Assembly (NCBI RefSeq): GCF_016545825.1
Contig: NC_052619.1
Location: forward strand, 34,387,803 to 34,451,802
Reading direction: 5' to 3'
From: Eucalyptus grandis
Lineage: Eukaryota; Streptophyta; Magnoliopsida; Myrtales; Myrtaceae
Length of the DNA stretch: 64,000 bases
Part shown: positions 30,461 to 42,640 of the stretch, piece by piece
How the letters are laid out: each line of letters begins with the position of its first letter
Numbering within the stretch: position 1 is the stretch's first letter
The notes under the pieces: generated by a model
Databases searched by the model: none
What the model was told of the DNA's origin: nothing
What the model saw: only the letters and a program-made list of their open reading frames with translations
Program-made: the position numbers and the translations under genes

Positions 30461-33400
30461 TTATATACGTAATATGTACTGTAAGTTCACATTTTTTCGT
30501 GCAACCATTTCCTTGACAAAATTATACTTGGTATCTATGTGTTTGGTCTTGTCATGATATTTTGGATCTTTGATGTACGCTATAGCTGCTTGGCTATCAT
30601 AGTTAACCAATAATGGACTTGCAACTTTCTCAATAACACATAAATGATCTAAAAAATCTCTTAAGCCAAACACTTTCTTATACTGCTGCTGATAATGCCA
30701 CAAACTCAACTTCCATCGTGGACAAGGCTATACACGTTTGTTTCTTACTACTCCAACATATGGCGCCATTATTTAGTAAGAAAACAAAGCCAGAGATAGA
30801 TTTCCTTTCATTTAAATCTCATCCATAATCAACATCAGAATAGCCTTAGAGTCACAGATCTTTTCCTTGATAATTCAACTTGTAATCAGCAGTTCCCTTC
30901 AGATACCTCAGTATTCTCTTAACGACCTTCCAATGTGCTTGACCCGGGTTGGACTGGTATCTACTCACCATTCCAACTGCAAAACATATGTAAGGTCTTG
31001 TACACATCATAGCGTACATCAAGCTCCCAACAACACTAGCATAAGGAACATGTTTCATTTGTTCCTTTTCTTGTGGAGTCCTTAGACACAGTCTATGGCT
31101 CAATCCTTTACCTTTTGCAATAGGAGTGTCTATGGGTTTACAATCTTGCATACGAAATCGTTCAAGAACCTTATTTATATATGTTTCTTGCGAAAGAGAT
31201 AACGATCTCTTCGAACGATCTCTTGAAATCTTAACTCCAATAATGTATGCAGCCTCACCCATATCCTTCATCTCAAAGTTGGAAGACAACCAACTCTTGA
31301 CAGTATTAACAAACTCTATATTGCTTCCGGCAATTAGTATATCATCAATATATAATGATATGATCACAAATTGATCCTTTGGATCTTTTGATATATACAC
31401 AATGATCATCATCTATCATTGTAAAATCATATGCCATTATGGCATTATGAAAACGTATATACCATTGTCTTGACAACTGCTTAAGGCTATATATCGACCT
31501 CAAAAGTCAACATACCTTTTCTTCTTGGCCTTTCATTATGAAACCAGCAAGTTGTTCCATATATATTTCTTCCTCTAATTCTCCATTGAGGAAAGCAGTC
31601 TTTACATCTATTTGATGTAACTCAAGATCCATACTAGCCACTATTGCCAGAATAATGCGAATCGAGGTAAATCTAATTACAGGAGAAAATGTTCATTCAT
31701 AATTAATTCCTTCCTGTTGGTTATACCCCTTCGCCACAAGGCGAGCCTTATACCTTTCTATCGAGCCATCGACTTTTCGCTTTATTTTGAGAACCTACTT
31801 GTTCCCAATAGCTTTGCGTCATTTTGGAAGATTAACCAGTTCCCAAAATTTGGTTTGACTTCATTGACTCAATTTCCTCTTCCATTGAATGAATCCATTT
31901 TTCCTTACTAGGGCAATTTAGAGCCTCATTAATATTTCTTGGCTCATCCTCATCTTGTGGAGCAACCATAAAAGTTTCCCCTTCAATATCAAAACGTCGA
32001 CGAGGAATACTTTGGCGACTTGTTCGCCATATGGAAAATTGTACACTTTGCACATCATTCCCCATTATGCTCCAACTAGGATTAGATAATGATGATGTCG
32101 TCTCATCATGTGGTTGTAATTGAGAATGAGTTGAATTCAATTCATCATTTCTCATATTACTCTCATTTGGACGAATTACACTAATATCATTATCTTGATC
32201 CAAGGTTTCAAATAGGGAGTAATCTTCCCATATTTTGCCATTCTTAGGAAATTCATCATCTAAGAATGTGACATCCCGTGATTCAAATTCAGTTATACTC
32301 CCACTTTCCTGCTCACCTATGAATACATACCCTTTCGAGTGTTCGGAGTATCTTATGAAAATAGTATTATTTCCTCTGGGACCCAATTTCCCAAACTTGT
32401 GAGAGGACTCATGAGTATAGGCAGCACAACCCCATGGCTTAAGAAAACTTAAGTCCGGTTTTCTACCTGTCCATAACTCATATGGAGTGGAAGTAACTGA
32501 TTTGGAAGGCACCCGGTTAAGTATATAGGCAGCAGTTAACAACGCATCACTCCAAAAAATAATAGGTAAGTTAGCATGTGCCATCATGGACCTAATCATT
32601 TCCAGTAGGGTTCTGTTTCTTCTTTCCGCAACACCATTCTGTTGATGAGTAAATGGAATAGACAATTGTCTTTCTATTCCTTTTTCATCACATAATTTTA
32701 TGAACTCATCAGATAAATATTCTCGACCTCGATTGGATCTTAATACTTTTATTTTCTTGTCTAATTGATTTTCTACCAAGTTCATAAACCTTTTGAAACA
32801 ACTTATTGCTTCAGATTTATGAGAAATCAAAGACATATCCGAATCGAGTATAATCATTTATAAAAGTGATGAAATAAACAGCCCCATACCTTCCCCTCAC
32901 ATTCATTGGACCATAGACGTCAGAATGGATTAAATGTAGAGGAAATTCAGCTTTTTTACCTTTTCCAAATGGTTTCCTTGTCGTTTTTCCTACTAGGCAA
33001 TACTCACATATGGGCAAATCGACTTTTTCAATGTTGCCCAACAAGCCCTCTTTAGCTAGTCTATTCATACGTTGTTAACCAATATGACCAAGTCTAGCAT
33101 GCCACACATTTACATCATTATCATATGAATTATGAGACGTGAGAAGGGAATAACAAACATTTGCATTAACATAGTCAATATCTAATATAATGAAACCATC
33201 TAGAAAATAACCGCAACCATAGTAGTTTGTATCCAAATACAAATCTACACCTCTATTATGGAAGTTCATATTAAATCCAAGCTTAACCAACACTAAAACA
33301 GACACAAAATTTCGACGAATTCCCGGAGCATATAAAACATCATGTAGGAACAAGGTGCAACCACCACGCATGTTCAATTGGCAGGTGCTAATCCCTTTAA

Positions 33401-33503
33401 CTTCAACTCTAGAGTTATTTCCCATATAGATCCACTTAGTTCTAGTTGGTACTCGTCGGAATTCCACGAAGGATTCTCTATCCTTCGCTACATGGTCTGT
33501 CAC
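30461..33503 (-). pseudogene. Copia pol: gag-pre-integrase, integrase, reverse transcriptase, RNase H (broken)
   Basis: In minus-strand order: gag-pre-integrase with WHARLGHIG (33503-33075); integrase zinc-finger Cys pair CEYC and HSDVYGP (33068-32817); integrase core with GVAERRNRT (32857-31832); reverse transcriptase with QIDVKTAFLNGE near 31600 and LYIDDILIAG (31412-30852); RNase H with VNYDSQAAI (30709-30461). A TAA follows HIG, a frameshift splits the integrase, and a TGA interrupts the reverse transcriptase after KVC (about 31510). The second catalytic Asp of the integrase is replaced in LRSNRGREY. The order integrase before reverse transcriptase defines Ty1-copia. Confidence 0.9.
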
Positions 33504-35614
33504 TCATGAATCTACAGTCCACAAATGATTGGATTCAGCCAATAATACAGAACTTGACACATAAGTAAAGTTCTCAAATGTACAAGAGGTGTTTACATTT
33601 TTCGGCTCACAACAGTTGCGAGCATAGTGACATTTCTTGTCACAATTGTGACACCTCACCCTTGACATTTTTTTCACTTGAGGACGTTTTCCTCTCTTGT
33701 ATTGGTTAACTCTTGATTTTTTGCAATGAGGACTTGATCATTTGCATTCCCACATATTGAACGAATCAATACGTTTGCGCTTAGAGCTCAAAGCCCTTTA
33801 TGAGCTAGAACCAGCATTGCAAATATCTATTTTCGGCTCAAATGCCGTTAGGCGGTCCTCTACTAGCTCAAGGTGGCGCACGGCATCCTAAAGATCTTCC
33901 ATAACATGGTCAAGAGCTTCTAGTGCTTCTTGAATCTTCATGTTCAATATTTCACAATTGTTGTCGTTCATACTAGCAATTAGATTCTTAGTTGCTGAAA
34001 CCATCGATCTGAACACATAAGACATATATGCACAAATAATTAACGCCTATCATTTATGCATCCACTTTGCACAGACCTATCATATCAATGAACAATTTCA
34101 AGTAAGGTTTCAGAATCAAAAGGTCACTATGTTTCCAATCATCATCCAAAAATCCTAACTTAAAACTATTATTAATATAATTGTCTTATGCAAAATAAAT
34201 TCTATGAAGTTACAAAAACTTCTATGAACTACCCACAGCAGTCAACAATAACAGAAATCAAATAATATTTGACATCCAATAGAATAATAATGCTTTCACA
34301 TAATACAATTATCCACTACATTAAGTAATATATACAGAGGAAAATATCAACATAGAAAGAGATATTTATACCCAAAACATCTCAAACTAATCTAAGAAAT
34401 AAATAGGGAATGTCCTTTCTAATCTATTTGTCAAAATATCTAAGAAATCTAAAGGCGCATTTGCCAACCATGGAAAAACTTTTGGAGAGCTTTCATGTCG
34501 CCTCCAAGGCGCATTTACTCTGCGCCATGTGGCACTCAATCTAAGGGTTGAAGTTTTGGTTAACTCAATCCTATAGTATTCTCTTACAAAATCTACTACT
34601 AGTCTCCTATAACTCGGGACCACGTTGACCTCTCATAGGTGATCTAACACTGCTTGCCATTCAGGTGGAAAAGTGTTCATCAAGGCCGGCACCTTCTCAA
34701 AATCCGGCATAAGATAACCATTTCAGATGATTTCTTGTATCATCTAATTGACCCTGGCCACATGTGATACTAAATCACCGTCATGCCACCGATAATTAAC
34801 TAACTCTGTCATCAGCCTTTTAAGTCTTTCACTTCCTTCTTCCGTTCTCGGGAATGCAGGTATCTATGCAAAACGCATCATAGTTCCTGCAACAAATGCA
34901 GAACTAAAAATGGATCACTTATAATCCATAATAAACATAAGAGAAAATACATAATTTTCCATGATTCATACAACAAATGCAGAATAAAAAATGGATTACT
35001 TATAACCCACATAGACATAATTGAAAAAGAAATAGATTCTTTTTCCTTTTTTTTTTTTTGGGTCAACAGTCAAAGTCAACGGTCAACGGTCGAGGTCAAC
35101 GGGTTAACGGTCAACGGTCGGAGTCAATGGGTCAACGATCAACGATCAGCCGGGTCGGGCGGGCCGGTCGGACCAGTCGGGCCGATTGGGCCGGGTTGGA
35201 CGGACGGACCGGCACGTGCAGCACGCGTGCAGCTGACGTCACGATGATGTCAGCTGGCGTGTGCCTCGCACACGCTAGCAACCGTGCACACGTGCGTGTG
35301 TGACGCACGCGCCGAAGACGCCGATTCGTTCCGGTTGCGCGTGGGGGCGCGTCCGGCGGCCTTTGGCGACGTTCCGCCACTCGTCGCGTTTGTCTCAACG
35401 AGACCTTCCATCCAACGTCATTAGAAAACGATTTCGACTTACAGAAACTCGAAAAAATGGATGAACAGTGCTCGGGTGTCGGGATTTTTCGCCCCAATCG
35501 GTGTCGACCGATTAATTTCACGAAAAATCAATAAGAAATCATCCATAAACATGAAAGGGGTCGGGAAAAGCATGGAAAATGATCGGGAAACAAGAACTAC
35601 TGCTCTGATATCAA
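33504..35614 (-). pseudogene. Copia gag region and leader (degraded)
   Basis: A CCHC zinc knuckle, CHNCDKKCHYARNC, is readable at about 33650-33610 on the minus strand. The rest of gag up to about 34900 is broken into short frames. 35050-35460 is GC-rich leader with repeated GGTCAACGG units, ending in the primer site. Confidence 0.7.
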
Positions 35615-36090
35615 TGTTGGGAAAGTCAGATTCCCTGAAACCGGATTCGACACTAAATCGAACCCCTAAACTTATGCGGAAGACGAGCCCGGGAAAAACA
35701 TGTATCACCGATCCTAAAGCACACCACATAATCGAGCGTACCTTGTTAGCCACAGATTAAACACCAATGCTGAAGATCGAGGAAGAAATTCTGATCCCGT
35801 TAGATCCGATGATGTCAATTCGTCTTGAAGGGAAGATGGGTGTTGCCTCTTGCGCACTGTTCTTTCTTTTTGGAACGTTTTTGAGGGAGAGAGGGAGGAG
35901 GAACGTACGTTATACCAAAAGGTGCATTCCTCCCTCTTTATTTTCTCTTATATATGTCCCATCTAAAAAGAAACGTGTCCCTTCATCATATTCTTTCATC
36001 CATGGGCCCTAATCTTGTGGGTCGGGCTTTTAGGCCTAACATGGGTGGACGGGCCAACTTAGGCCTATCACAATAATAATAAAACCATCA
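35615..36090 (-). repeat. Copia 5' LTR
   Basis: 476 bases; upstream LTR in coding sense, next to the primer-binding site. It lies about 94 bases below exon 1 of unit D, inside intron 1. Confidence 0.93.
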
Positions 36091-36512
36091 CCAAGAAACG
36101 TGGCAAATTTGGTAAACATTATCCTTTTTACTCAGAAAACCCACAAACAGAGGCTCCAAAAACAGAGCAAACAGAGACCGTACCTGTCAACGCGGTTCCA
36201 GAGCTTCAGCAAGAAGCGCTCGGTGTCCTCCTCGGTGACCCTCACTAACCTCTCAAGCAATCTCTTCCTGTCATAAAAACCCAGGTTCCAGATATCGGTT
36301 TGGTTAGCACTGCCGCCGGCCGTCAGAATCCCTTTCTGGAGACGCTTGAACGTGGGGAGTTTCTCGAGAGCAGCCCATCTCAGAGCTTCCTCGTCATCCT
36401 CATCGCGTGAAGACCTCGAGAACGCATCCGCCATCGATGCATGGTTTCTCCACCTGGTGGAGCTGGTCGCGCGCAGGCTGTTGCCCGCTCTGTATATATC
36501 TCCTCCATCCAT

Positions 36513-37160
36513 GGATGATGATGGTGTCTGCTAAAGCGCTGCTCTTGCTCTGTTTTCAAGACACAAGAAGTGAAGAAGAAGAGGGAGGTGACAGCGTTTC
36601 GTGTTCTGCTTAATGCTGATGTGCGCTTGTGTAATTACGTATGAACATTGGCTCTTTGCATCGAGCTCATAAGTAAGAGACGGAGAAGATACAGGCGTGA
36701 AGATGGAGTTTATAAGAGTCTCTGCGTGAATTAGGCCCCACGGGGTCCACATCTGAATTGTAGACTCTGTAGATATTTTTCTTGGTTGGGAAAAAATATT
36801 CATTCTTCATTTCATTATTTACGCTTCTTTTAATTGAACTTCTACATTTTCTATTTGTCTAATTAAGTCCTTTAACTTTCACAAACTTTCTTATAAAATC
36901 CTTGAACCGCCAAGTCTGCCCAAGTCCAATGGACGTGGCCCTTGGACGACGCCGTAGCGTAACATGCATAATTTTTTTTTTCAGAGTAGACGTCCATGTG
37001 AGAGTCGATACCGGCTAAAATTCATCCACATCATACTCATGTTACCTACATTTGCTAAATTTTTCCACATACGTCCACAAAATCACAATTTGCATCATCC
37101 GATGGCCACAAAAAATGAAAATAGTTGGATTTGGTATCTTAATTAAAATACCCGTGAAAA
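36513..37160 (-). promoter_or_regulatory. Upstream region of unit D
   Basis: It aligns with the upstream regions of A and C, with a TATAAAC at about 36709-36716 and shared GTGTAATTACGTA and CCAATGGACGT blocks. It now drives only a two-exon remnant. Function is inferred from homology. Confidence 0.45.
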
Positions 37161-37457
37161 TAAAAGGTTTTGATTAGACAAATTGAAAATATGAGAATTT
37201 AATTTGAGAAAATGTGAGAGTGTAGAAACGAAAATAAAAATCCTTTTTTTTTTTAAAGACAAAATAAATTGATTGGGATCTTGGGGATAATGATAATGTT
37301 ATCTCCGTGAAATTATTCCCTAAGGCTACATTTGGTCAACTCAAGATAGGACTAGATAAGATGGGATTGAAATTCGAGAATTTTAATATTAGTGAATCGC
37401 AGTAATAGGGTGGATATTTTCATATTCTACCTCAATCATTGTTTGGTATGAACTACT

Positions 37458-37769
37458 ATGTCAGTTAAATGCACAAACATATTCTACTTTGTTCATTGTT
37501 TGGTAGGAATGCCCAAACAAAAATTGAAAGAATTTGTCACAAATTATTGCCAAAATCGAAATGCACAAACGGGGAAACCTCCAACAATCAATCCAAGGTT
37601 ATTACAATATCTAAACCTTAAATTTCAGGATCTCATTATAGCATTCCAGAGTTATAGAATCGACTATGAGTGGAAATGTAAACTAGATTCAATGTCATTG
37701 ACAAGATGGATTAACCGAAGAATGCTAGATCTAGTAAGAGAGAAAAAGCATGATTATTTGCATTCATAA
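37458..37769 (+). CDS. Unrecognised 103-codon open frame
   Basis: A 103-aa open frame without low-complexity composition, rich in Lys, Arg, Leu and Tyr. No signal peptide, membrane segment or motif that I recognise. It lies next to a TAA-flanked GGCTACATTTGG end of the kind seen at 25928, so it may be sequence carried by a transposon rather than a host gene. No upstream promoter or downstream polyadenylation signal supports it. It may be chance. Confidence 0.2.
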   Translation: MSVKCTNIFYFVHCLVGMPKQKLKEFVTNYCQNRNAQTGKPPTINPRLLQYLNLKFQDLIIAFQSYRIDYEWKCKLDSMSLTRWINRRMLDLVREKKHDYLHS

Positions 37770-38148
37770 TTTCAAGAAGGATAGGGTTTTGACTCTTTTT
37801 GCCACTTTCATCAAACTTTGCTATGAACTAGATAATTATGGGAGAGAAACAGTTTCTATTTTCTTTCTACTTTTCTGAATTTTCAACGTGAATTAGAGAG
37901 TTACAGGCGAAAATGAGTTTCGACATTCCAGCCACTTTTGCAAAGCTTCAATGCGAACTGAAGAGTCACAGAGGAGTCCTGGAGTTTCAACGTGAATTAC
38001 GGCTACAAAAGAGAAGAGAATGATAAGGAAGGATCTTCCAAGAAATAGCTTTGATACTATGGACATAAAAAGGTATAAAAGAAAAGGGCCAAGAGCAAAA
38101 TAAGAAACAAATCTTGACCATCCAATTTGTAGAATATGAATGATTTAG

Positions 38149-38149
<1 letters not shown>

Positions 38150-38180
<31 letters not shown>
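38150..38180. repeat. (TA)n microsatellite
   Basis: About 15 TA units at the left boundary of block U2. Confidence 0.85.
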
Positions 38181-38183
<3 letters not shown>

Positions 38184-38576
38184 TAAATAATTGTTTGTAT
38201 CATTTAAAATAGACGATCAAATAAAAATATTTTTATTATCGACAAATTTATATCTAAATATTTTTCATAGACAATGAAAATATGTTTTTGCTTGTAAATG
38301 ATATAGGTAATCATTTTTAAGAAGATAATTTTTAGTTTTTTTTAAACAAACAAAGCGTTAGATGAATAAAATGACATCATCCACTTGAGCACATACAATA
38401 TAACTAAAAAAAGGATTCCTATGTAATAAAATCGAAATTAGCAACTTGGTATAACGCCAATTTGCCTTGCTACATAAGCAAATTAGCTAGAGATAGCACA
38501 CGTGCTGAGGAAGGTTCCATGGGCAATAGTGCCAAACGTCATGCATGTCGTCATCTATGAATCGAAGAGCGATCAA

Positions 38577-38838
38577 ACGACCATGCCTTGCTTGTGTACT
38601 AGGAAGCACCGACACTCTCTAAGAGTCTTCGTGTCGTGTTGAACATTTCGACACATGTCCCACATTCTCTAACACTCTTAGACACTCTCTAATACTCAGT
38701 TAACACGTGTCGAAAAATCTAACACATAGTTAATTTTCTCAGCACTCTCTAACACTTTTGAGTTGGAATTTTGACATGCGAGCTTCCGATTTCGATACAC
38801 AAGATTAATTTTAAAAATTTCAATAAATGATGGGTCAA

Positions 38839-38880
<42 letters not shown>

Positions 38881-39335
38881 ATAATAAACAGAATAAATGG
38901 GAAAAGAATAAAAACTTAGTCTTCTCTTATCTTTTGACTCTCACTTCCCATGATACAAAATTCACACCCCAAGTTTTTTTCTCTTTTTTTCAAATATGCC
39001 TAATACGTGAATTTAGAATGTGGATTGCTTGTTTTCCTTTTTTATGGATTATTGGAACTGAGTTAAATTTGTTAAATTGAAACAAAGAATGATATTAATA
39101 AACGGTAGATTAAGATTTTTAATGTAAATTCATTCTAGACTTATTTATTTATTTATTTATTTATGAATTTGAATCAAATTAATTTGATTGAAATATTCAT
39201 AAAAATGATAATTTATTATCTATATATAAAAATATACATTTAATATATAATGTATTCCAACGTATCGAAATTCTATTTTTTTTTTAAAAACGACGTGTCG
39301 TGTGGCGTGTCACGTGTCGCATGTCGATGCTAATG
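38577..39335. repeat. Dispersed ACACG/GTGTCG-rich repeat
   Basis: Repeated CACTCTCTAACACT and GTGTCGTGT motifs bound the segment, with a (GT)n run at about 38840-38877. A related sequence in the opposite orientation lies at 43680-43915. The ends look like those of a non-autonomous DNA transposon but I cannot fix a target duplication. Confidence 0.45.
38840..38877. repeat. (GT)n microsatellite
   Basis: About 18 GT units within the dispersed repeat. Confidence 0.9.
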
Positions 39336-39730
39336 AAATCAAAATTAACAACTAGTATAAGAGTTCTAATATAACCGCCTTAATTTTCCATAAAGGAAAT
39401 ACTGGGAAGCCAATTTGCCTTGTTAAACGAGCAAATTAGCTAGAGATAGCACACGGGGTCAGGCAGGTTCTGCGGACTACGGTGCCAAACGTTATGCATG
39501 TCGTCATATGCAAATACAAGAAGCACTCAGAAATTCATGCCATGCATGCGTATGGTGTTTCAGTCGTTGTGCAACTGCATCTCCCAGAAGGAAGCAGAAT
39601 AAAAAGACCAGAAGAAAAGTCTTGATCTGACTTTGCTGTTCCAAGGCTTACCCCCTCAACATGTAAAACGCATTTTGGACAAGAACCGGAACACTTGTAT
39701 GACCAGGGATTTAAATAAGTCTGGCAGAAG

Positions 39731-39900
39731 CGGACGGGGGTTCGCTTAGCTGGTAAGGATCGGGTACTTTGTACTGGTCATGCTTAAGTTCCGTTCTCGC
39801 CGCTTGCTTGCGGTCTCCCATTAATAAGCGAAATGCGAGTCCACCACAAGTGCTTAAGGTAGGCCTGCGACGTGCGCTTATCTTGAAATGGAGTAATTCT
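39731..39900 (+). mobile_element. tRNA-derived SINE, U2 copy
   Basis: Same family as 24815-24960, with box A-like TTAGCTGGTAAGGATCG and a box B-like stretch near 39788-39802. It retains the intact CGCTTAGC site into which the Tourist-like element inserted in U1. Confidence 0.6.
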
Positions 39901-40444
39901 CGCTTCCGCCTAAACTTTTTGTTACAGAATAAAACAAACGACTCAAAAGATAATTACGGTTTATGAGTTACAAGGCATGCAAAGAGATGGTAAATTGGTT
40001 AGGTTTAATCAGACTGTCAACGCATCCTAATTCTATTAGGGTTTTAATGGGGATTTTCAACTCAAAATAAGGTCCATTGACAAATAACCTTATTGGACAG
40101 TGGCAAACTTAGACTTTTAGATTTAGGGAGTCCTTGGGCAAGAAAAAAAACCCTTAGGGGTCACGTACGTGAAAATGACTAGTAAAATCTTGGGGGAGAA
40201 ATCAAGAAAATCAACATGAAACTTCACAAAATACAGTTCGTCATAAATAAATTTGGCACTAAATATCCTTGGGCCCGCCTCTGCCCATAGATCTTAAGAT
40301 GGATCTGAGGTTTTACCTAAATGTGACCCAAATCCGATAAGTCGTTTACTAAAGTATGATTTAAGAACTTCAAATTACTTGGATAGTTTTGAACCCTCAC
40401 AAAGAAAATTGGTAATAATAAACATGGTTCCTCAAACCCTAATT

Positions 40445-41650
40445 TCATATTTCCTAGCTACTTTCGACTAGTGTCCAACAACCAAGTATTACAAAATGGT
40501 TTTAAACACTTACAATGGTGTATAGACACATCGAAAAGCTCGAGCTATTATTACGACTAGTGGAACCATTTATGCTGTTATTGAAAATAATTTGAACCAA
40601 AGGCAGCACAATAAAGATCATTTAAAGAAAATTAAAATCAACAATTACTTAGGCTACGTTTATTTTATGGAAAATTAATGATTTGAAAAAGTGATTTCCT
40701 AAAAATAATCGCTTGTATCATTTAAATAGACAATTAATAAAAAAAAATTTTCATTATCAACAATAATTTATGTTGAATATTCTCATGGACGATGAAAATA
40801 TATATTTCCTTATTTATCTTGTAGATGATATATACAATCATTTTTAGGAAAATAATTTTGAAATCATTAATTTTTCGTCAGCACATCGGATGAATAAAAT
40901 GCCATCAATTAACTTGAGCACGTACAATATGACTAAAAATTGGATGCCTACGTAATAAAATCGAAATTAACAACTGAGTATAGGAGTTCTGAAATAACCC
41001 TCTTGATTTTCCATAAAAGCAATCCTAGAGAAGCCAATTTGCCACGTAAGCAAATTAGCTAGGGATAGCACGCGTGGTGAGGAAGGTTGCATGGGCAATA
41101 GTGCCAAACGTCAAGGATGTCGTCATCTGCAAATCCAAGAGCGATGGGAGGGTCACGCCGCGCCTGTGAATGGTGTTCAGTCGCTGCGCATCTCCAGAAG
41201 GGAAGCAGAATAAAAGACCAGAAGAAAAGATTTCATCTGACTTTTCTTAGCCGGCGAGGATCGGACACTTTGTACTGATCATGCTTAGGTTTGATTCTCG
41301 CCACTAATGGTCTCCCATTAATAAGTGAAATGCAGGTCTAGTATATGTCCTCAAAGTAAGCCAGCAACATGCCCTTATCCCCTTATCTTGAAAAGGAGTA
41401 ATCTTCCTTTGGGTTAATGCCACGAAAAATTCTAAATTAATACATCCGTGATAAATGTATTCCAAACTAATTTTTTTGACCACTAAAAACTCCAAATTAA
41501 TATATTTACGACAATTTTCATTAAATTTTACCATCAAATGACTGAGTTAAATGACACGTAACGATTGATGAGTGTATCAATTTGGAGTTTCACCTGGCAC
41601 TATTTTTTTTTTCATGGTATTATTCCAATTTAATAGAAACTAACATTGGG
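40445..41650. repeat. Intergenic duplicated block, copy U3
   Basis: It follows U2 directly in the same orientation. It matches the start of U1 from 23140 (ACTAGTGGAACCAT region) through the GCAAATTAGCTA block and SINE, ending near the CACGTAACGATT region that corresponds to about 25130 of U1. Confidence 0.65.
41240..41405 (+). mobile_element. tRNA-derived SINE, U3 copy
   Basis: Third copy of the same SINE, in the same relative place in the block as in U1 and U2. It was therefore most likely duplicated with the block rather than inserted three times. Confidence 0.55.
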
Positions 41651-41699
41651 TAAATTTATTCCCAATCAAAACTCCACCACCATCTGCAATTTGATAAAT

Positions 41700-42640
41700 C
41701 ATATCATAAGAACACCATAAATCCAGCACTTATTCATCATCCAACAAGCCGGTAGTCACACACAAAATAGCCTATATTCGCCACATTGCTTTTGGAATTT
41801 TGCCTATCATCTTTGTTTCTCAATTTCAGTCAATCTCTTCTCATATGACCCTCATTGTGACACTCAAAGCACTTCATTTGACGCGTGTATTATTTATGGC
41901 GTGACTTCAATCTTCTTTTACCCCTGCTGATAGACCCTTTTGATCTCTACCTCGAATCACTAGTCCATGTACTACATCGTATGCCGGATCATAATCTCAC
42001 AACTTTCTTTACTACACCTTAGAGAACAAGGTAGATTTTACCTCTTCCTGAGTAACCTAGCATGTACCTATAACAATGAATCAATAAAGTACTCTCATGA
42101 CTCTAGTAGGGATGCCAACAACGTAATGCCATGTTTTCATTAACTAGGATCTTACCAATGTTTTTTAGATCCATCTTGAGTTATTAAACTCATCTAGGTG
42201 GGCTTCGATGGAATTTCCTTCCAGCATAATGAAACTAAAACATTATCTTCAATATGTATAGGCGATTAATTAAAACCCTCCATTGTATGAAGAGCTTGAA
42301 GTTTTGCCTACAAACAACGATATCATTTACCTCGATCACTTCTATTAAATTTTAATGTGAGAGATTCAACATGATTATACTATTTGCTCTCCATGAATTT
42401 GTCCTTATTAACATCTTTCATCTTTTCCAGCAACTTAGCAATGTTGTCTAATGCCTCGGCCAAATTTTGGGTTGTTAATAACCTACTCATCTTGACACTC
42501 CATAGACCAAAGTTGTTCCTCCAGTTGCACTCCTCAATTTCTACTTTCAGTAAACATAATTGCAATAACGAAATTTCCAAACAAAAATCGAACAAGTAGA
42601 AAGAAGGCCCAAATCAATCCAAACGATTCTTTCATTAACT
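41700..42640 (-). pseudogene. Degraded copia gag remnant
   Basis: The minus strand shows a broken zinc knuckle, CFECHNEGHMRRD followed by a stop in place of the last Cys (about 41880-41840). Upstream are gag-like pieces EGNSIEAHLDEFN and LVNENMAL (about 42220-42120) in shifting frames. It is separate from the 28791 element. Confidence 0.55.

Larger units (their letters stand above)
28791..36090 (-). mobile_element. Ty1-copia retrotransposon with both LTRs
   Basis: A 7300-base element flanked by an exact 5-base duplication CCAAG (28786-28790 and 36091-36095); unit C shows the empty site around 20728-20740. The two LTRs are 476 bases each (28791-29266 and 35615-36090), bounded by TG and CA. 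Coding sense is minus. A tRNA-Met-type primer site TGATATCAGAGC follows the upstream LTR at about 35602-35613, and a purine-rich GTGGGAGA tract precedes the downstream LTR at 29267-29275. By eye the LTRs differ at about 25 positions (about 5%). The coding region has stops and frameshifts, so it is not autonomous. Confidence 0.93.
28442..36512 (-). pseudogene. Unit D: PDR 5' remnant (exons 1-2) split by a copia element
   Basis: Exon 1 is 36512-36184 (329 bases, same length as in A and C, starting MDGGDIYRAGNSLRATSS). Exon 2 is 28562-28442 (121 bases, with the PTIEVRFEHLKVEAEA-type N-terminal motif). Intron 1 contains the 7.3-kb copia element at 28791-36090. Similarity to unit C stops at about 28423, just past exon 2, so exons 3-24 (NBD1, NBD2, both membrane domains) are gone. 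The exon 2 donor reads GAG-TTAAGC where C has GAG-GTAAGC, so GT is lost. Exon 1 is very close to C, consistent with a C/D duplication. It cannot make a transporter. Confidence 0.88.
38160..40444. repeat. Intergenic duplicated block, copy U2 (upstream of unit D)
   Basis: It aligns with U1 and U3 but is interrupted by about 0.75 kb at 38577-39335. The GCAAATTAGCTA and CGTCATCT landmark block occurs twice, at about 38460-38560 and 39420-39530, on the two sides of the insert, so U2 is partly redundant. The 40020-40400 part matches 25440-25860 of U1. No gene was recognised. Confidence 0.65.
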
